Source: Thalassospira profundimaris
GTDB lineage: Bacteria; Pseudomonadota; Alphaproteobacteria; Rhodospirillales; Thalassospiraceae
Assembly (NCBI RefSeq): GCF_003326755.1
Contig: NZ_JPWH01000007.1
Coordinates: 124,001-188,000, forward strand
DNA length: 64,000 bases
Direction of reading: 5' to 3'
A program made the position numbers and the translations under genes. A model generated the notes under the pieces. The model was not told where the DNA came from. It ran no database searches and saw only the letters and a list, made by a program, of their open reading frames with translations. Shown here one piece after another: positions 34,857 to 44,234 of this stretch (position 1 is its first letter; the number at the start of each line of letters is the position of its first letter).

Positions 34857-36077
34857 ATGAAACAAACCTGGAGATGGTTCGGCCCCCGCGATCTGGTCAG
34901 CATTGACGATATTTGTCAGGCGGGCGCGGAAGGGGTGGTGTCCGCCCTGCATCACATTCCCAGTGGCGCGGTCTGGAGCCCGGCCGAAATCGCCAAGCGG
35001 CAGGCCGAAATTGCCACCATGAAAGATGGTGCACCGTCGGGTTTGAAATGGGACGTGGTTGAAAGCCTGCCGGTTTCTGAAGCGATTAAAAAGCAGGAAG
35101 GTCCGTGGCGTGAGCATATAGAGGCTTACAAACAAAGCCTGCGTCATCTCGCCGACGCTGGCATCGAGATTGTCTGTTATAATTTCATGCCGGTGCTGGA
35201 CTGGACGCGCACGCATTTGAACTGGCGTCTGCCCAATGGCGCGACCTGCATGCGTTTTGATCTGACCGATTTTGTCGCCTTTGACCGTTATATTCTTGAA
35301 CGTCCGGGGGCATCCGAAGGCTATGACGCTGCCCTGTTGGCACAGGCCGAAGAACGCTTTGCCAATATGGATGAAGAACGCCGCGCGCAACTGACCCGCA
35401 CGGTGGCCTTTGGCCTGCCGGGCTCGGTCGAGCAACTGACGCTGGATGATCTGCGGGCGTTGCTAAAAAGCTATGCCGGGATTGATGCCGAAAAACTGCG
35501 CCAGCATTTGATTGATTTTCTGGCCGAGGTGGTGCCGGTTGCCCGCGAAGTTGGTATTCGCATGTGCTGCCATCCAGATGACCCGCCCTTCGAGCTTTTG
35601 GGCCTGCCGCGCATCATGTCCACCGAGGAAGATTATCGCCGTATCATCGAGGCGGTTGATCTGCTGGAAAACGGCATTACGCTGTGTTCAGGCTCGCTGG
35701 GGGTTCGCGCGGAAAATGACCTGCCGGGCATGATGAAACGCCTGGGGCATCGTGTGCATTTTATTCACTTGCGCAACACGCTGCGGGAAAGCGAAGGCTT
35801 GCCCTGTTCGTTTCATGAGGCGGAACATCTTGGCGGGGACACCAATATGGTAGACCTGATCGAGGCGATTTTGCACGAGGAAGCCAGGCGTAACGCCGCA
35901 GGCCAGAGCGACTGGAACATTCCATTCCGCCCTGATCACGGGCAGGATATTCTTGATGACCTTAACCGTCAGGGGCAGCCGGGTTATCCGGCCATTGGCC
36001 GCCTGAAGGGGCTGGCGGAACTGCGCGGCGTGATGACCGCCCTGATGATGCGACCCAATAGCAAGGCAGCGGAGTAA
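34857..36077 (+). CDS. uxuA: D-mannonate dehydratase
   Basis: Removes water from D-mannonate to give 2-keto-3-deoxy-D-gluconate. 406 residues, near the E. coli length of 394. Characteristic metal-binding blocks are present: MCCHPDDPPFELLGLPRI (about 237-254), CSGSLGVRAENDLP, VHFIHLRN and PFRPDHG. ATG 34857 is chosen over an earlier frame at 34821. First gene of a rightward pair with uxuB, two bases apart. The KDG kinase and aldolase are not in the window. Confidence 0.95.
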   Translation: MKQTWRWFGPRDLVSIDDICQAGAEGVVSALHHIPSGAVWSPAEIAKRQAEIATMKDGAPSGLKWDVVESLPVSEAIKKQEGPWREHIEAYKQSLRHLADAGIEIVCYNFMPVLDWTRTHLNWRLPNGATCMRFDLTDFVAFDRYILERPGASEGYDAALLAQAEERFANMDEERRAQLTRTVAFGLPGSVEQLTLDDLRALLKSYAGIDAEKLRQHLIDFLAEVVPVAREVGIRMCCHPDDPPFELLGLPRIMSTEEDYRRIIEAVDLLENGITLCSGSLGVRAENDLPGMMKRLGHRVHFIHLRNTLRESEGLPCSFHEAEHLGGDTNMVDLIEAILHEEARRNAAGQSDWNIPFRPDHGQDILDDLNRQGQPGYPAIGRLKGLAELRGVMTALMMRPNSKAAE

Positions 36078-36079
36078 CC

Positions 36080-37534
36080 ATGACGGGATCATCTCAGTCC
36101 GCCAGTACAGGTTGGCCGCAAAATCCGCTGGGTGATGCGGGCAATGGTATTGTCCATATTGGTGTGGGCGCGTTTCATCGCGCCCATCAGGCGGTCTATA
36201 CCCAACAAGCGATGCAGGCCGCTGGCGGGGACTGGCGCATTATTGGCGTCACCCCGCGCAGTACCGATATCGCCGATCAGTTAAATGCCCAGGATGGGGC
36301 GTTTTGTGTGGTTGTGCGCAACCCCGCCGGGGATGAATGCCAAACCATTCACACCATTTCCCATGTGCTGGCCGCCGCGCGCGAGCCTGAAGCCGTGTTT
36401 GATGCGTTATGCGACCCCGCCATTCGTATTGTGACCTTAACTGTCACGGAAAAGGCCTATGGCATTGACCGGCAGACCATGAAAGTATCGTCGGATCATC
36501 CGGCGATCGCCCATGATCTGGCCCATCCCGGCCAGCCGACAGGCGTGATTGGCATACTGACCGAGGCTCTGCGCCGCCGTCGTGATATGGGCCATGCGCC
36601 CTTTACCTGTCTGTGCTGCGATAATTTGCCGGAAAATGGCGCGGTGTTGCGCGCCGGGATGGTTGATTTCGCCAGTCGCCTTGATGCCGACCTTGGCGAC
36701 TGGATTGCACAAAATGTGCATTTCCCAAGTTCGATGGTGGACCGCATCACCCCGGCATCCACCGATGCCACCTATGAAACGGTCCGTGCCATGACCGGCC
36801 ATGACGATGCCTGCGCGGTTGAAACCGAACCGTTTTCGCAATGGGTGATCGAGGATGACTTTCCCATCGGCCGCCCGGCCTGGGAAAAGGCCGGTGTTTT
36901 GATGGTCGATGATGTTCGCCCTTACGAACATATGAAGCTGCGCATGCTTAATGGCAGTCATTCGCTGATTGCCTATTTGGGGCAACTGGCGGGCTATAAA
37001 TATGTGCGCGATGTGATGGCCGATGAAGATTGCGCCAAACTGGTCCGTCATCATATGGATGCCGCTGCGGCAACATTGACACCGCTGGCGGAACTGGATT
37101 TTGCCGATTATGCCAATGACCTGGTGGCACGGTTCTGTAACCCGGCCATTGCCCATGAAACCCGGCAAATTGCGATGGATGGCACGGAAAAACTGCCGCA
37201 ACGTCTGCTGGCACCAGCATTGGAAGCCGCAAATGCCGGGTCGGATATGTCCAGTTTTGCCCTGGCGGTTGCCATGTGGATGGCCTATGTCCACAAGCTG
37301 GTGGCAGAGGGGCAGGGGGACCGTATTTCTGATCCGCGAAAGGACGAAATCGCCACCGCCCTGTCAGAAGCACAGAATGCGGATGCTGTTTATGAACGCT
37401 TGGTTGCCTTGCCCGGCCTGTTCACCCCGGCATTGCTGGCCCATGAGCCGTGGCAGCCAGCTGTCACAAACTGGCTGACTGTTATCCTGAATGACGGGGT
37501 TCTTGCCGCTGTTCGCAAACAGATTGCGGCGTAA
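36080..37534 (+). CDS. uxuB: Fructuronate reductase / D-mannonate oxidoreductase
   Basis: 484 residues, polyol-specific long-chain dehydrogenase family. NAD region GNGIVHIGVGAFHRAHQAVY at the N-terminus; the catalytic lysine block KLRMLNGSHSLIAYLGQLAGY is in the centre. It interconverts D-fructuronate and D-mannonate with NADH. GGAG at 36071-36074 precedes ATG 36080. Mannitol or altronate dehydrogenases share the fold, but coupling to uxuA fixes the likely role. Confidence 0.92.
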   Translation: MTGSSQSASTGWPQNPLGDAGNGIVHIGVGAFHRAHQAVYTQQAMQAAGGDWRIIGVTPRSTDIADQLNAQDGAFCVVVRNPAGDECQTIHTISHVLAAAREPEAVFDALCDPAIRIVTLTVTEKAYGIDRQTMKVSSDHPAIAHDLAHPGQPTGVIGILTEALRRRRDMGHAPFTCLCCDNLPENGAVLRAGMVDFASRLDADLGDWIAQNVHFPSSMVDRITPASTDATYETVRAMTGHDDACAVETEPFSQWVIEDDFPIGRPAWEKAGVLMVDDVRPYEHMKLRMLNGSHSLIAYLGQLAGYKYVRDVMADEDCAKLVRHHMDAAAATLTPLAELDFADYANDLVARFCNPAIAHETRQIAMDGTEKLPQRLLAPALEAANAGSDMSSFALAVAMWMAYVHKLVAEGQGDRISDPRKDEIATALSEAQNADAVYERLVALPGLFTPALLAHEPWQPAVTNWLTVILNDGVLAAVRKQIAA

Positions 37535-37573
37535 TCCGGGCATTCGTGACGCCGCGACCAAAGCGATGATGTT

Positions 37574-37606
37574 AAAACCCGCTCCTTGCAAACAGGGGCG
37601 GGTTTT
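37574..37606 (+). terminator. Terminator of uxuAB
   Basis: AAAACCCGC (37574-37582) with GCGGGTTTT (37598-37606), followed by TT. Confidence 0.85.
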
Positions 37607-37758
37607 TTCAGGTTATTCGTGTCACCTTGTTTGATACTGCGTTTGGCAGGGGTAAGGCCCTGATTGCAAAAGGGGATGGATACGCCTATCTCCAGTGCGC
37701 AGGTGTTAAGGGCCACACGGTGTTTTACCCTGCAGGTTCAAACAGGCAGGGACGATAT

Positions 37759-39081
37759 ATGAGCAAACCCGCGATGCTTTCTGCACCGCCCGTTGGCCCG
37801 GATAACAAGGCACGTGCGCAAAAACTGGCTGCCAAAAAACGGCTTGCCCTGTTAACGCTGCTTTTTGCCTGTGGCTGTTTTGTTGGCCTGACAGTTTATG
37901 ATCCCGACCACCAAAGTTGGTGGGTGGGGTTGTTTGTGGCAATGGCCGAGGCGGCAATGATTGGTGGTCTGGCGGACTGGTTTGCCATTGTTGCGCTGTT
38001 TCGTCATCCGCTGGGCCTTAAAATTCCCCATACCGCGATCATCCCGCGCAGCAAGGATAAAATTGCCCGTAATCTGGCCGATTTCATTTGCGACCATTTC
38101 CTGGGCAAGGATCATGTGCTGGAAAAAATTCGCGAATTTGACCCGGCAGACCGGCTGGCGAAATATTGTGCCAATCCCCAAACATCGGCGCAAATGGCCG
38201 ATCTGGTGGTGAAGTTTGCCCCGCGCCTGATGTATTTGCTGGATAGTGCCGAATTGCAGGAATTTGTGCGCACAACAACCCGCGAAAAACTGCGCGAGGC
38301 GGATGTTGGCAAACTTTCGGCCCGGTTTATCACCATCCTGACCCAGGATGGCCGCCATCATGAAATGGTCGACAGCCTGTTAAATGATATTGCCGATTTC
38401 ACCAATAGTGATGAAACCCGCAATATGCTGGCCGATAAAATTGCCGGTGAATTATGGTCGGTGCTGCGCTGGGTGAACCTTGATAAGGCAGTTGCCGATA
38501 ATATTACCGAAAAGGTGGCCGTTGGCCTGCGCGAACTGATCCAGGATCTGGCCGACAACAAGGACCACGAACTGCGCCTGAAATTTGAAAATAAAATCCC
38601 GGTTTTTATTGACCGTTTGCAAACAGACCCGGTTTTGCGCGCGCGCCTTGACCAGTTTCGCGACCGAATGCTCGATAATCAGGAATTATCGGATTATATC
38701 GCCCATATCTGGCGCAAAACCCTGAACTGGTTGCGTTCCGACCTTGCCAATCCACAATCGGAAATTCGCCGCGCCATTATCGGGGCGTCGCAAAATATCG
38801 GCACCAAACTGGATGCTGATCCGGATATGAAAAACTGGCTTAACCTGTGGGTTCTGGAAACGGTGGACCCTTATATTGGCGAATATCGCGAAAAGATCCG
38901 CCATTTCATCAAGGAGCGGGTACAGGCCTGGAGTGCCGATGAACTGACCGCCCAGCTTGAACTGGCGATGGGTAGCGATTTGCAGTCAATCCGTCTGAAT
39001 GGAACGCTGGTTGGGGCGCTGATCGGCGGGGTTTTGTTTGCAACCATGCAGTTTATCGGCTGGTTGACCGTGCAGTTTTAA
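37759..39081 (+). CDS. DUF445 family membrane protein (YjiN-like)
   Basis: 440 residues. Two hydrophobic segments near the N-terminus (LALLTLLFACGCFVGLTVY and WWVGLFVAMAEAAMIGGLADWFAIVALF), a long soluble helical middle, and a C-terminal hydrophobic segment ending LIGGVLFATMQFIGWLTVQF. The motif GGLADWFAIVALFRHPLGLKIPHTAIIP is the DUF445 hallmark. Function is unknown in general; the protein is predicted to sit in the inner membrane with the middle portion on one side. The start ATG 37759 follows AGGGACG; the frame from 37627 is open but unsupported. It is not clearly part of either neighbour operon. Confidence 0.85.
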   Translation: MSKPAMLSAPPVGPDNKARAQKLAAKKRLALLTLLFACGCFVGLTVYDPDHQSWWVGLFVAMAEAAMIGGLADWFAIVALFRHPLGLKIPHTAIIPRSKDKIARNLADFICDHFLGKDHVLEKIREFDPADRLAKYCANPQTSAQMADLVVKFAPRLMYLLDSAELQEFVRTTTREKLREADVGKLSARFITILTQDGRHHEMVDSLLNDIADFTNSDETRNMLADKIAGELWSVLRWVNLDKAVADNITEKVAVGLRELIQDLADNKDHELRLKFENKIPVFIDRLQTDPVLRARLDQFRDRMLDNQELSDYIAHIWRKTLNWLRSDLANPQSEIRRAIIGASQNIGTKLDADPDMKNWLNLWVLETVDPYIGEYREKIRHFIKERVQAWSADELTAQLELAMGSDLQSIRLNGTLVGALIGGVLFATMQFIGWLTVQF

Positions 39082-39085
39082 AAAA

Positions 39086-39108
39086 GGGCTGGCGATTATC
39101 GCCAGCCC
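39086..39108. terminator. Bidirectional terminator, DUF445 / chemoreceptor junction
   Basis: GGGCTGGCGA (39086-39095) with TCGCCAGCCC (39099-39108), preceded by AAAAA so that leftward transcripts end in a U run. Confidence 0.85.
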
Positions 39109-39154
39109 CGAACATCATCAAACAGTGCTGTCTGTTTGTCCTTAAAAGCGTTTC

Positions 39155-40819
39155 TCAGGCCGCTTTAACCGAGGTCAGGAAGGTTTCGACCTTCTTGCTC
39201 AGCTCCTCGGCCTGCCGGGACAGATCGCCCGATGCCGACAGGACCTGTTCGGCAGCGGCCCCGGTGGAGGACGCGGCTTCGTTAACCCCGTGAATGTTCG
39301 ATGTCACTTCGCGGGTGCCAGAGGAAGCTTCCCGGACATTGCGGGTGATTTCTTCTGTGGCGGCACCCTGTTGTTCAACCGCACTGGCAATGGATGCCGC
39401 GATTTCATTGATTTCGGTAATGGTGCTGCTGATCGACTGGATCGCGTCGACAGCCCCATTGGTCTCCTGCTGAATGCCGGTGATCTGGCTGGTGATGTCG
39501 TCGGTTGCCTTGGAGGTGGCATTGGCAAGGTTTTTGACCTCGGCGGCAACAACGGCAAAGCCTTTGCCCGCTTCACCGGCGCGTGCGGCCTCAATCGTGG
39601 CATTCAGGGCCAACAGGTTGGTTTGGGCGGCGATGTCACTGATCAGACCAACCACATCACCAATTTTTTGCGCCGCCTCGGCCAGGCCACGAACCTGGGT
39701 ATTGGTCCTGTCTGCTTCGGCAACCGCCTTGTTGGCCACCTGGGCAGACTGACTGACCCTTTGCGAGATCTGCGCAATGGAGGCAGTAAGCTGTTCCGAT
39801 GCCCCGGCAACGGTTTCCACATTGTTCGATGCCTGTTCGGCTGCCGCAGCAACGGCAGTGGACTGGCGGCTGGTTTCTTCGGCGGTTGCCGTCATCGAGG
39901 TGGCGGTTGCCTGCATTTCTGTTGCGGCGGATGCCACGGTTCTCAGAACGGCGGAAACATCGGCATCAAAATCGTTGGTGAGCTTGTCAATCAGTTGTGC
40001 GCGTTCTTCCCGGCGTTTTTGTGCCTTGACCTCTTCGGCGGCCAGCTCTTCGGCTTTGATCATGTTTTCCTTGAACACGATCACGGCAGCGGCCATTTCG
40101 CCAACTTCATCCTTGTGGTCCGTTCCCGGAATTTCAACGGTTTTATCGCCTTCCGACAATTTCCGCATTGAGTCCGTAATTGTCACGATCGGGCGCGAAA
40201 TACCATTGCCAATGATCCATGCTGCCGCAATTCCAAAGATAACGGCAAGGGCTGCAAGAATTTCACCGGTGACGATCGCCTGCTGGTTTTCCGCGATGAC
40301 ACTGGTTCCCAGCTCATTTTGTTCTTCGGTGATGGTATCGGTAAATTTATCAAGACTGACTCTTAACTTTCCCCCGATCGGACGGATTTTATTATCCAGA
40401 ATACGTTCCTGCTCGTCCGGGTTTTTGATGGCCAGCAGGATGTTAAACTGGGAAACAAAATCGCTGATATTGTTATTAACATCCTGAATGATCTGGTCTC
40501 TTTCCGGCGACACGATCAGCTCCTTGAGTTGTTTTCCAAGCTCAAGCGATTGATTCATATTTTTCAGGGCCCGGTCAGAAAGCTCTTTCGAGGGGTTATC
40601 TTTATACATTCGTGCGACAAGCCGCGTGTCGAGAATGTTGGTCAGCATGTTGTTTGCGATATTGGACTGCTTGGCAATAAGCTGATAGCGCTGAAAGTTT
40701 TCGTTGCCTGATTGCAGGGCAAGGACGCCGGTAATGGCGATCGCCAGTAAAAGGACGAGGATTATTCCAAACCCAGAAGAGATTTTATAGGAAATCTTTA
40801 TATTTTTAAGGAAGTTCAT
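39155..40819 (-). CDS. Methyl-accepting chemotaxis protein
   Basis: 554 residues. Transmembrane helix 1 at about 13-35, a helical periplasmic domain of about 150 residues, transmembrane helix 2 at about 185-207, a HAMP domain (about 208-262: GNGISRPIVTITDSMRKLSEGD), then a long coiled-coil signalling domain. The CheA/CheW-contact hairpin tip reads DIAAQTNLLALNATIEAARAGEAGKGFAVVA in two overlapping blocks around residue 400. The periplasmic part looks like a four-helix bundle. No CheB/CheR pentapeptide is evident at the C-terminus. The ligand is unknown; it is beside sugar-acid and peptide uptake blocks, but no co-transcription is seen. Confidence 0.93.
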   Translation of the reverse strand: MNFLKNIKISYKISSGFGIILVLLLAIAITGVLALQSGNENFQRYQLIAKQSNIANNMLTNILDTRLVARMYKDNPSKELSDRALKNMNQSLELGKQLKELIVSPERDQIIQDVNNNISDFVSQFNILLAIKNPDEQERILDNKIRPIGGKLRVSLDKFTDTITEEQNELGTSVIAENQQAIVTGEILAALAVIFGIAAAWIIGNGISRPIVTITDSMRKLSEGDKTVEIPGTDHKDEVGEMAAAVIVFKENMIKAEELAAEEVKAQKRREERAQLIDKLTNDFDADVSAVLRTVASAATEMQATATSMTATAEETSRQSTAVAAAAEQASNNVETVAGASEQLTASIAQISQRVSQSAQVANKAVAEADRTNTQVRGLAEAAQKIGDVVGLISDIAAQTNLLALNATIEAARAGEAGKGFAVVAAEVKNLANATSKATDDITSQITGIQQETNGAVDAIQSISSTITEINEIAASIASAVEQQGAATEEITRNVREASSGTREVTSNIHGVNEAASSTGAAAEQVLSASGDLSRQAEELSKKVETFLTSVKAA

Positions 40820-41325
40820 TCAGTGAAGCTCCGGAGGTTGGGTGGGTGAGTTCGCAGAGCCGGTTTGTGCCAGTTGCGTATAAAATTCGCGTTGTTATAT
40901 GTCGGCACAAGAAAATGAAGCCGATCCGGACAGATATGCCTTTTATGTATAAGGAGAAGTTGAAGTAATATACTAAAGGCGAATTTGACAACCCGATCAT
41001 ATAGGATTCAATTTAAGAATTCTTCAAAAAAATTGTTTAATTTTATGTAATATATGTGTTTTTTGCGATGGAGGCGGGCGGGAATTTCACGCAAAAATTT
41101 TTTGAAACAGCGAGATACAATAAGAGGAAGTGTAGATTTATGCTTTTGCGATCAGAAAGTGTGTTGATGGCGGGCGCTTTTGTAACTGTCAGTTTTCCGC
41201 CTGGCCAGATTTGAACTGGCTGTAACAATTTTGCGGCATATACCATGTTAAATAGGCATTGGCCGTATTTTGCTGTCCGGACGTAGGATTTTGGGGAAAA
41301 TTCTATCAGGGACACGGAGTATAAA
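40820..41325. other. AT-rich 506-base intergenic region
   Basis: Divergent region between the chemoreceptor and the M55 peptidase genes, visibly richer in A and T than its surroundings around 40940-41150. It contains a short inverted repeat, GCCAG (41204-41208) / CTGGC (41216-41220). No coding frame looks real. It must hold both promoters; the AT-rich stretch could be a nucleoid-protein target or hide a small RNA, which I cannot decide. Confidence 0.5.
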
Positions 41326-42147
41326 ATGCGAATTATGATATCGGTCGATATTGAAGGTGTTGCTGGCGTTAACGAGACGATACAGGGGCGTCGCGGCAAC
41401 CCGGAATATGAGGTTGCCCGTCGCTTGATGACACAAGAAGCAAATGCCGCCATCGCCGGGGCCTTTGATGGAGGGGCAAGCGACGTTATCGTTGCGGATT
41501 CTCATGGTCCGATGCGCAATATCATTGCCGAGGATCTGGACGAACGGGCGCGCCTTGTGTCGGGCAAGCCCCGGCCGCTCTCTATGATTCAGGGGATTGA
41601 TGACAACCATGATGGTGTTGTTTTGATCGGCTATCACGGTGCGGCATCGAATAGCGGGGTGATGGCCCATACCGTTAGCGGCATGGCGTTTCATTCGATC
41701 GAGATTAATGGCATTCGTGCCGGTGAACCGACGCTGTTTGGCGGATATGCCGCCGAGATTGGCGTGCCGTTGCTTGCCGTCAGTGGCGATGATTGCCTGG
41801 CACAGGAAATTTCCGAACAGTTCCCCGCAGCGCGCCGGATTGTCGTGAAGGAGGCACTAGGCGCCCATGCGGCCAACAGCCTCTCACCCGCCCGCGCGCG
41901 TGATCTGATCCGGCGTGAGGTGGCTGATGCTGTTGCCAAATCGGCACAGGCCAAAGTTGAAGCCCCGTGCCAGATGCCGCTTGATGTCGCGGTGCGGTTC
42001 CATAAATCGCTTTATGCCGATGCGGCTGCATTATTGCCGATTATGGAACGGGCAGATGCCCATACAGTGTGTTTTCAGGCAAAAAGCCACGCCACGGCAA
42101 TCGGCGTTATTTCGGCATTGTCGCTGATGATTGCAGGCCTGCAATAA
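41326..42147 (+). CDS. M55-family D-aminopeptidase (DppA type)
   Basis: 273 residues. The zinc motif SVDIEG (6-11), VADSHGPM and GYHGAAS match Bacillus subtilis DppA, a decameric D-amino-acid-specific aminopeptidase. No signal peptide, so it acts on imported peptides in the cytoplasm. CGGAG precedes ATG 41326. In B. subtilis the gene opens the dppABCDE dipeptide-transport operon; here a Dpp-type importer lies close by on the opposite strand, supporting release of D-residues, for example from peptidoglycan peptides. Confidence 0.9.
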   Translation: MRIMISVDIEGVAGVNETIQGRRGNPEYEVARRLMTQEANAAIAGAFDGGASDVIVADSHGPMRNIIAEDLDERARLVSGKPRPLSMIQGIDDNHDGVVLIGYHGAASNSGVMAHTVSGMAFHSIEINGIRAGEPTLFGGYAAEIGVPLLAVSGDDCLAQEISEQFPAARRIVVKEALGAHAANSLSPARARDLIRREVADAVAKSAQAKVEAPCQMPLDVAVRFHKSLYADAAALLPIMERADAHTVCFQAKSHATAIGVISALSLMIAGLQ

Positions 42148-42199
42148 TCAGTTTTTTGACGGATTAACAAAAACAAACAGCGGTTTGCATTAAAAAATA

Positions 42200-42229
42200 A
42201 AAGGGTCCGGCATGGTGTCCGGGCCCTTT
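42200..42229. terminator. Bidirectional terminator between the two peptidase genes
   Basis: AAAGGGTCCGG (42200-42210) pairs with CCGGGCCCTTT (42219-42229), with one G-U pair, flanked by A-rich and T-rich sequence. Confidence 0.8.
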
Positions 42230-42253
42230 ATGTTCGTCACAGGTAAGCGGGCG

Positions 42254-43297
42254 TTAACTGGCGCGTGTCAGAAAGGCTTGAAATTCGGGCAGGGTTTTGC
42301 CCGTATATCCCGCACTCGCACGCCCAAACCACATGGCGTTCAGCACGGCTTCCTCAACCGCTTCGACAGTGGCATGAAAAAAGACATTCATGCTGTTTTC
42401 GGCAAGCCGGGTGGCGTCATATTGCATCGTGCCGGTGCGCGAATGGCTGTTTTGGGTGGAAAAGGCAATGGCAATGTCGCCGCTTTGATGACCCCAGAAA
42501 CTGCCCATCCGGCCCAGTGCCGCGCCAGCCCGTTTGGAAATTCGGCCCAACTGGCGGGAATCCAGCGGGGCGTCGGTTGCCAGCACAATAATGATGGAGC
42601 CTTTATCCTGGGCATCGGGCATGGCGGGGTTAAAGGCCGCGTATTTTTTGCCCAGAACCCGCAATTCCGATTTTTGCCCAAAATTGGACAGGACAAGGGC
42701 GCCAAGATGATACCGGGACGATCCATCAACCGTGACCAGCCGGGATGCAGACCCGATACCGCCGGTAAAGCCAAAGGTTTTCATGCCGGTCCCCGCGCCA
42801 ACGGTGCCCTGCTCGAAATTTTCGTCGGCCTGGTCAATGGCGTGATCCACCATTTCCTCGGTCACATGAAAGGCCTGGATGTCGTTAACCACACCGTCAT
42901 TGCATTCCAGCACCAGCGGATTGACGGTTGCGGTTTTGCGACCGATGGCCGGGTTTTGGCGAATGGCCCGTTTGATCAGGGCTTTGCCACAATCCCCAAC
43001 CGCAAATGTATTGGTCAGGACAATCGGTGTTTCGATTTCACCCAGCTCGTCAAGCTGCACAAGGCCGATGCTTTTGCCAAAGCCGTTTAACACGGCAGAG
43101 GCGGCATGAACCGGCCGGTCAAACAGATCGCCGCCATGTGGCAAAATGGCCGTAACACCGGTTCGTGCTGTCGTGCCTTGATTAAGAGTAGTATGCCCCA
43201 CCTTAACACCGGGAACATCGGTAATCAGGTTTTTTGGCCCGGTCGGGTGTACCCACCAATCACCAGGCGACATGTTGTCGCGAAATTGCACAGTCAT
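42254..43297 (-). CDS. P1-family (DmpA/BapA-like) self-processing aminopeptidase
   Basis: 347 residues, S58/P1 family. The precursor is expected to cleave itself before the nucleophile; here the bond would be Gly233-Ser234 in DKGSIIIVLATDAPL, as in DmpA. Upstream VGAGTGMKTFGFTGGIGSASR is the conserved oxyanion region. Known members are L-aminopeptidase/D-Ala-esterases and beta-peptidyl aminopeptidases. Start set at ATG 43297 so the gene does not overlap the permease ending at 43323. Last gene of the leftward peptide-import operon. Confidence 0.88.
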   Translation of the reverse strand: MTVQFRDNMSPGDWWVHPTGPKNLITDVPGVKVGHTTLNQGTTARTGVTAILPHGGDLFDRPVHAASAVLNGFGKSIGLVQLDELGEIETPIVLTNTFAVGDCGKALIKRAIRQNPAIGRKTATVNPLVLECNDGVVNDIQAFHVTEEMVDHAIDQADENFEQGTVGAGTGMKTFGFTGGIGSASRLVTVDGSSRYHLGALVLSNFGQKSELRVLGKKYAAFNPAMPDAQDKGSIIIVLATDAPLDSRQLGRISKRAGAALGRMGSFWGHQSGDIAIAFSTQNSHSRTGTMQYDATRLAENSMNVFFHATVEAVEEAVLNAMWFGRASAGYTGKTLPEFQAFLTRAS

Positions 43298-43322
43298 GTT
43301 TTTCTGCCGTTCGGGTTGCAGC

Positions 43323-44228
43323 TTATTCCCTGTCAAGTTTCGGGTCGAGTGCGTCATGCAGACCATCGCCCAGAATATTGAAGGATAGTACCGTAATGAA
43401 GATGGCAAGCCCCGGGAACAGGGTCAGGTGCCATTCACCCGCCATCATGTAATCGCGCCCTGTCGAAAGCATCGCCCCCCATTCGGCCGTGGAGGGTTCC
43501 ACACCCAGGCCAAGGAATGACAGGCTGGTTGCGGTGATAATGGAGGTACCAATACGCATGGTGAAATAAACGATCACCGCGCCCAAAACACCGGGCAGAA
43601 TGTGACGGAACATGATGATGAAGTCCGACGCCCCCGCCGCACGGGCAGCTTCGACATAGGTGCTTTCTTTATGGGCCAGTGTGCCGGAACGCACGATACG
43701 GGCAAATGCCGGAACACTGAAAATGGCGACGGCCACAATCACGTTGGTCAGGCCCGGGCCAAGAATGGCGACAATGCCAATGGCAAGCAACATGCCGGGA
43801 AAGGCAAACAGAACATCCGACACCCGCATGGTGCAGGCATCCAGCCAGCCGCCATAATACCCGGCAAAAAGCCCGGCCAGAACACCAATGACAGCACCGA
43901 CAGAGACCGAGGTAAAGCCGATAAACATCGACAATTTGGCCCCGTTTAACAAACGGGCGAAAATATCGCGGCCAAATTCGTCGGTCCCGGCCCAATGCAG
44001 GGCGCTTGGCGTTTGCAGCGTGTTCATATAGTCAAAGCTGTCTGGCCCGAAGGGCAAAATAAACGGGGCCAGAAAGGCGGTGACATACATCAGCAACAGA
44101 AAAATGCCTGCTGCGACGGCGATTTTGCGTTTGCCAAACCGTTTCCAGAATTCCTTGAACGGACTGGTCGCTTTTTCGTCGGGGGCCGGGGCCGCATCAA
44201 TGACGATTTCGGGTTGTTGCGTCATCAC
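43323..44228 (-). CDS. Peptide ABC importer, permease DppC type
   Basis: 301 residues with six membrane segments and the N-terminal OppC-like extension before the first helix. HWAGTDEFGRDIFARLLNG and the coupling loop EAARAAGASDFIIMFRHILP are typical of the DppC/OppC family, as is SLSFLGLGVEPSTAEWGAML. It follows the DppB-type gene by six bases. Confidence 0.93.
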   Translation of the reverse strand: MMTQQPEIVIDAAPAPDEKATSPFKEFWKRFGKRKIAVAAGIFLLLMYVTAFLAPFILPFGPDSFDYMNTLQTPSALHWAGTDEFGRDIFARLLNGAKLSMFIGFTSVSVGAVIGVLAGLFAGYYGGWLDACTMRVSDVLFAFPGMLLAIGIVAILGPGLTNVIVAVAIFSVPAFARIVRSGTLAHKESTYVEAARAAGASDFIIMFRHILPGVLGAVIVYFTMRIGTSIITATSLSFLGLGVEPSTAEWGAMLSTGRDYMMAGEWHLTLFPGLAIFITVLSFNILGDGLHDALDPKLDRE

Positions 44229-44234
44229 GGTATC

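Noticed and set aside
42254-43408. Longer P1 peptidase starting inside the permease gene
   Set aside because: The extra 37 residues overlap the end of the DppC-type gene in another frame and do not resemble the family; ATG 43297 is preferred.
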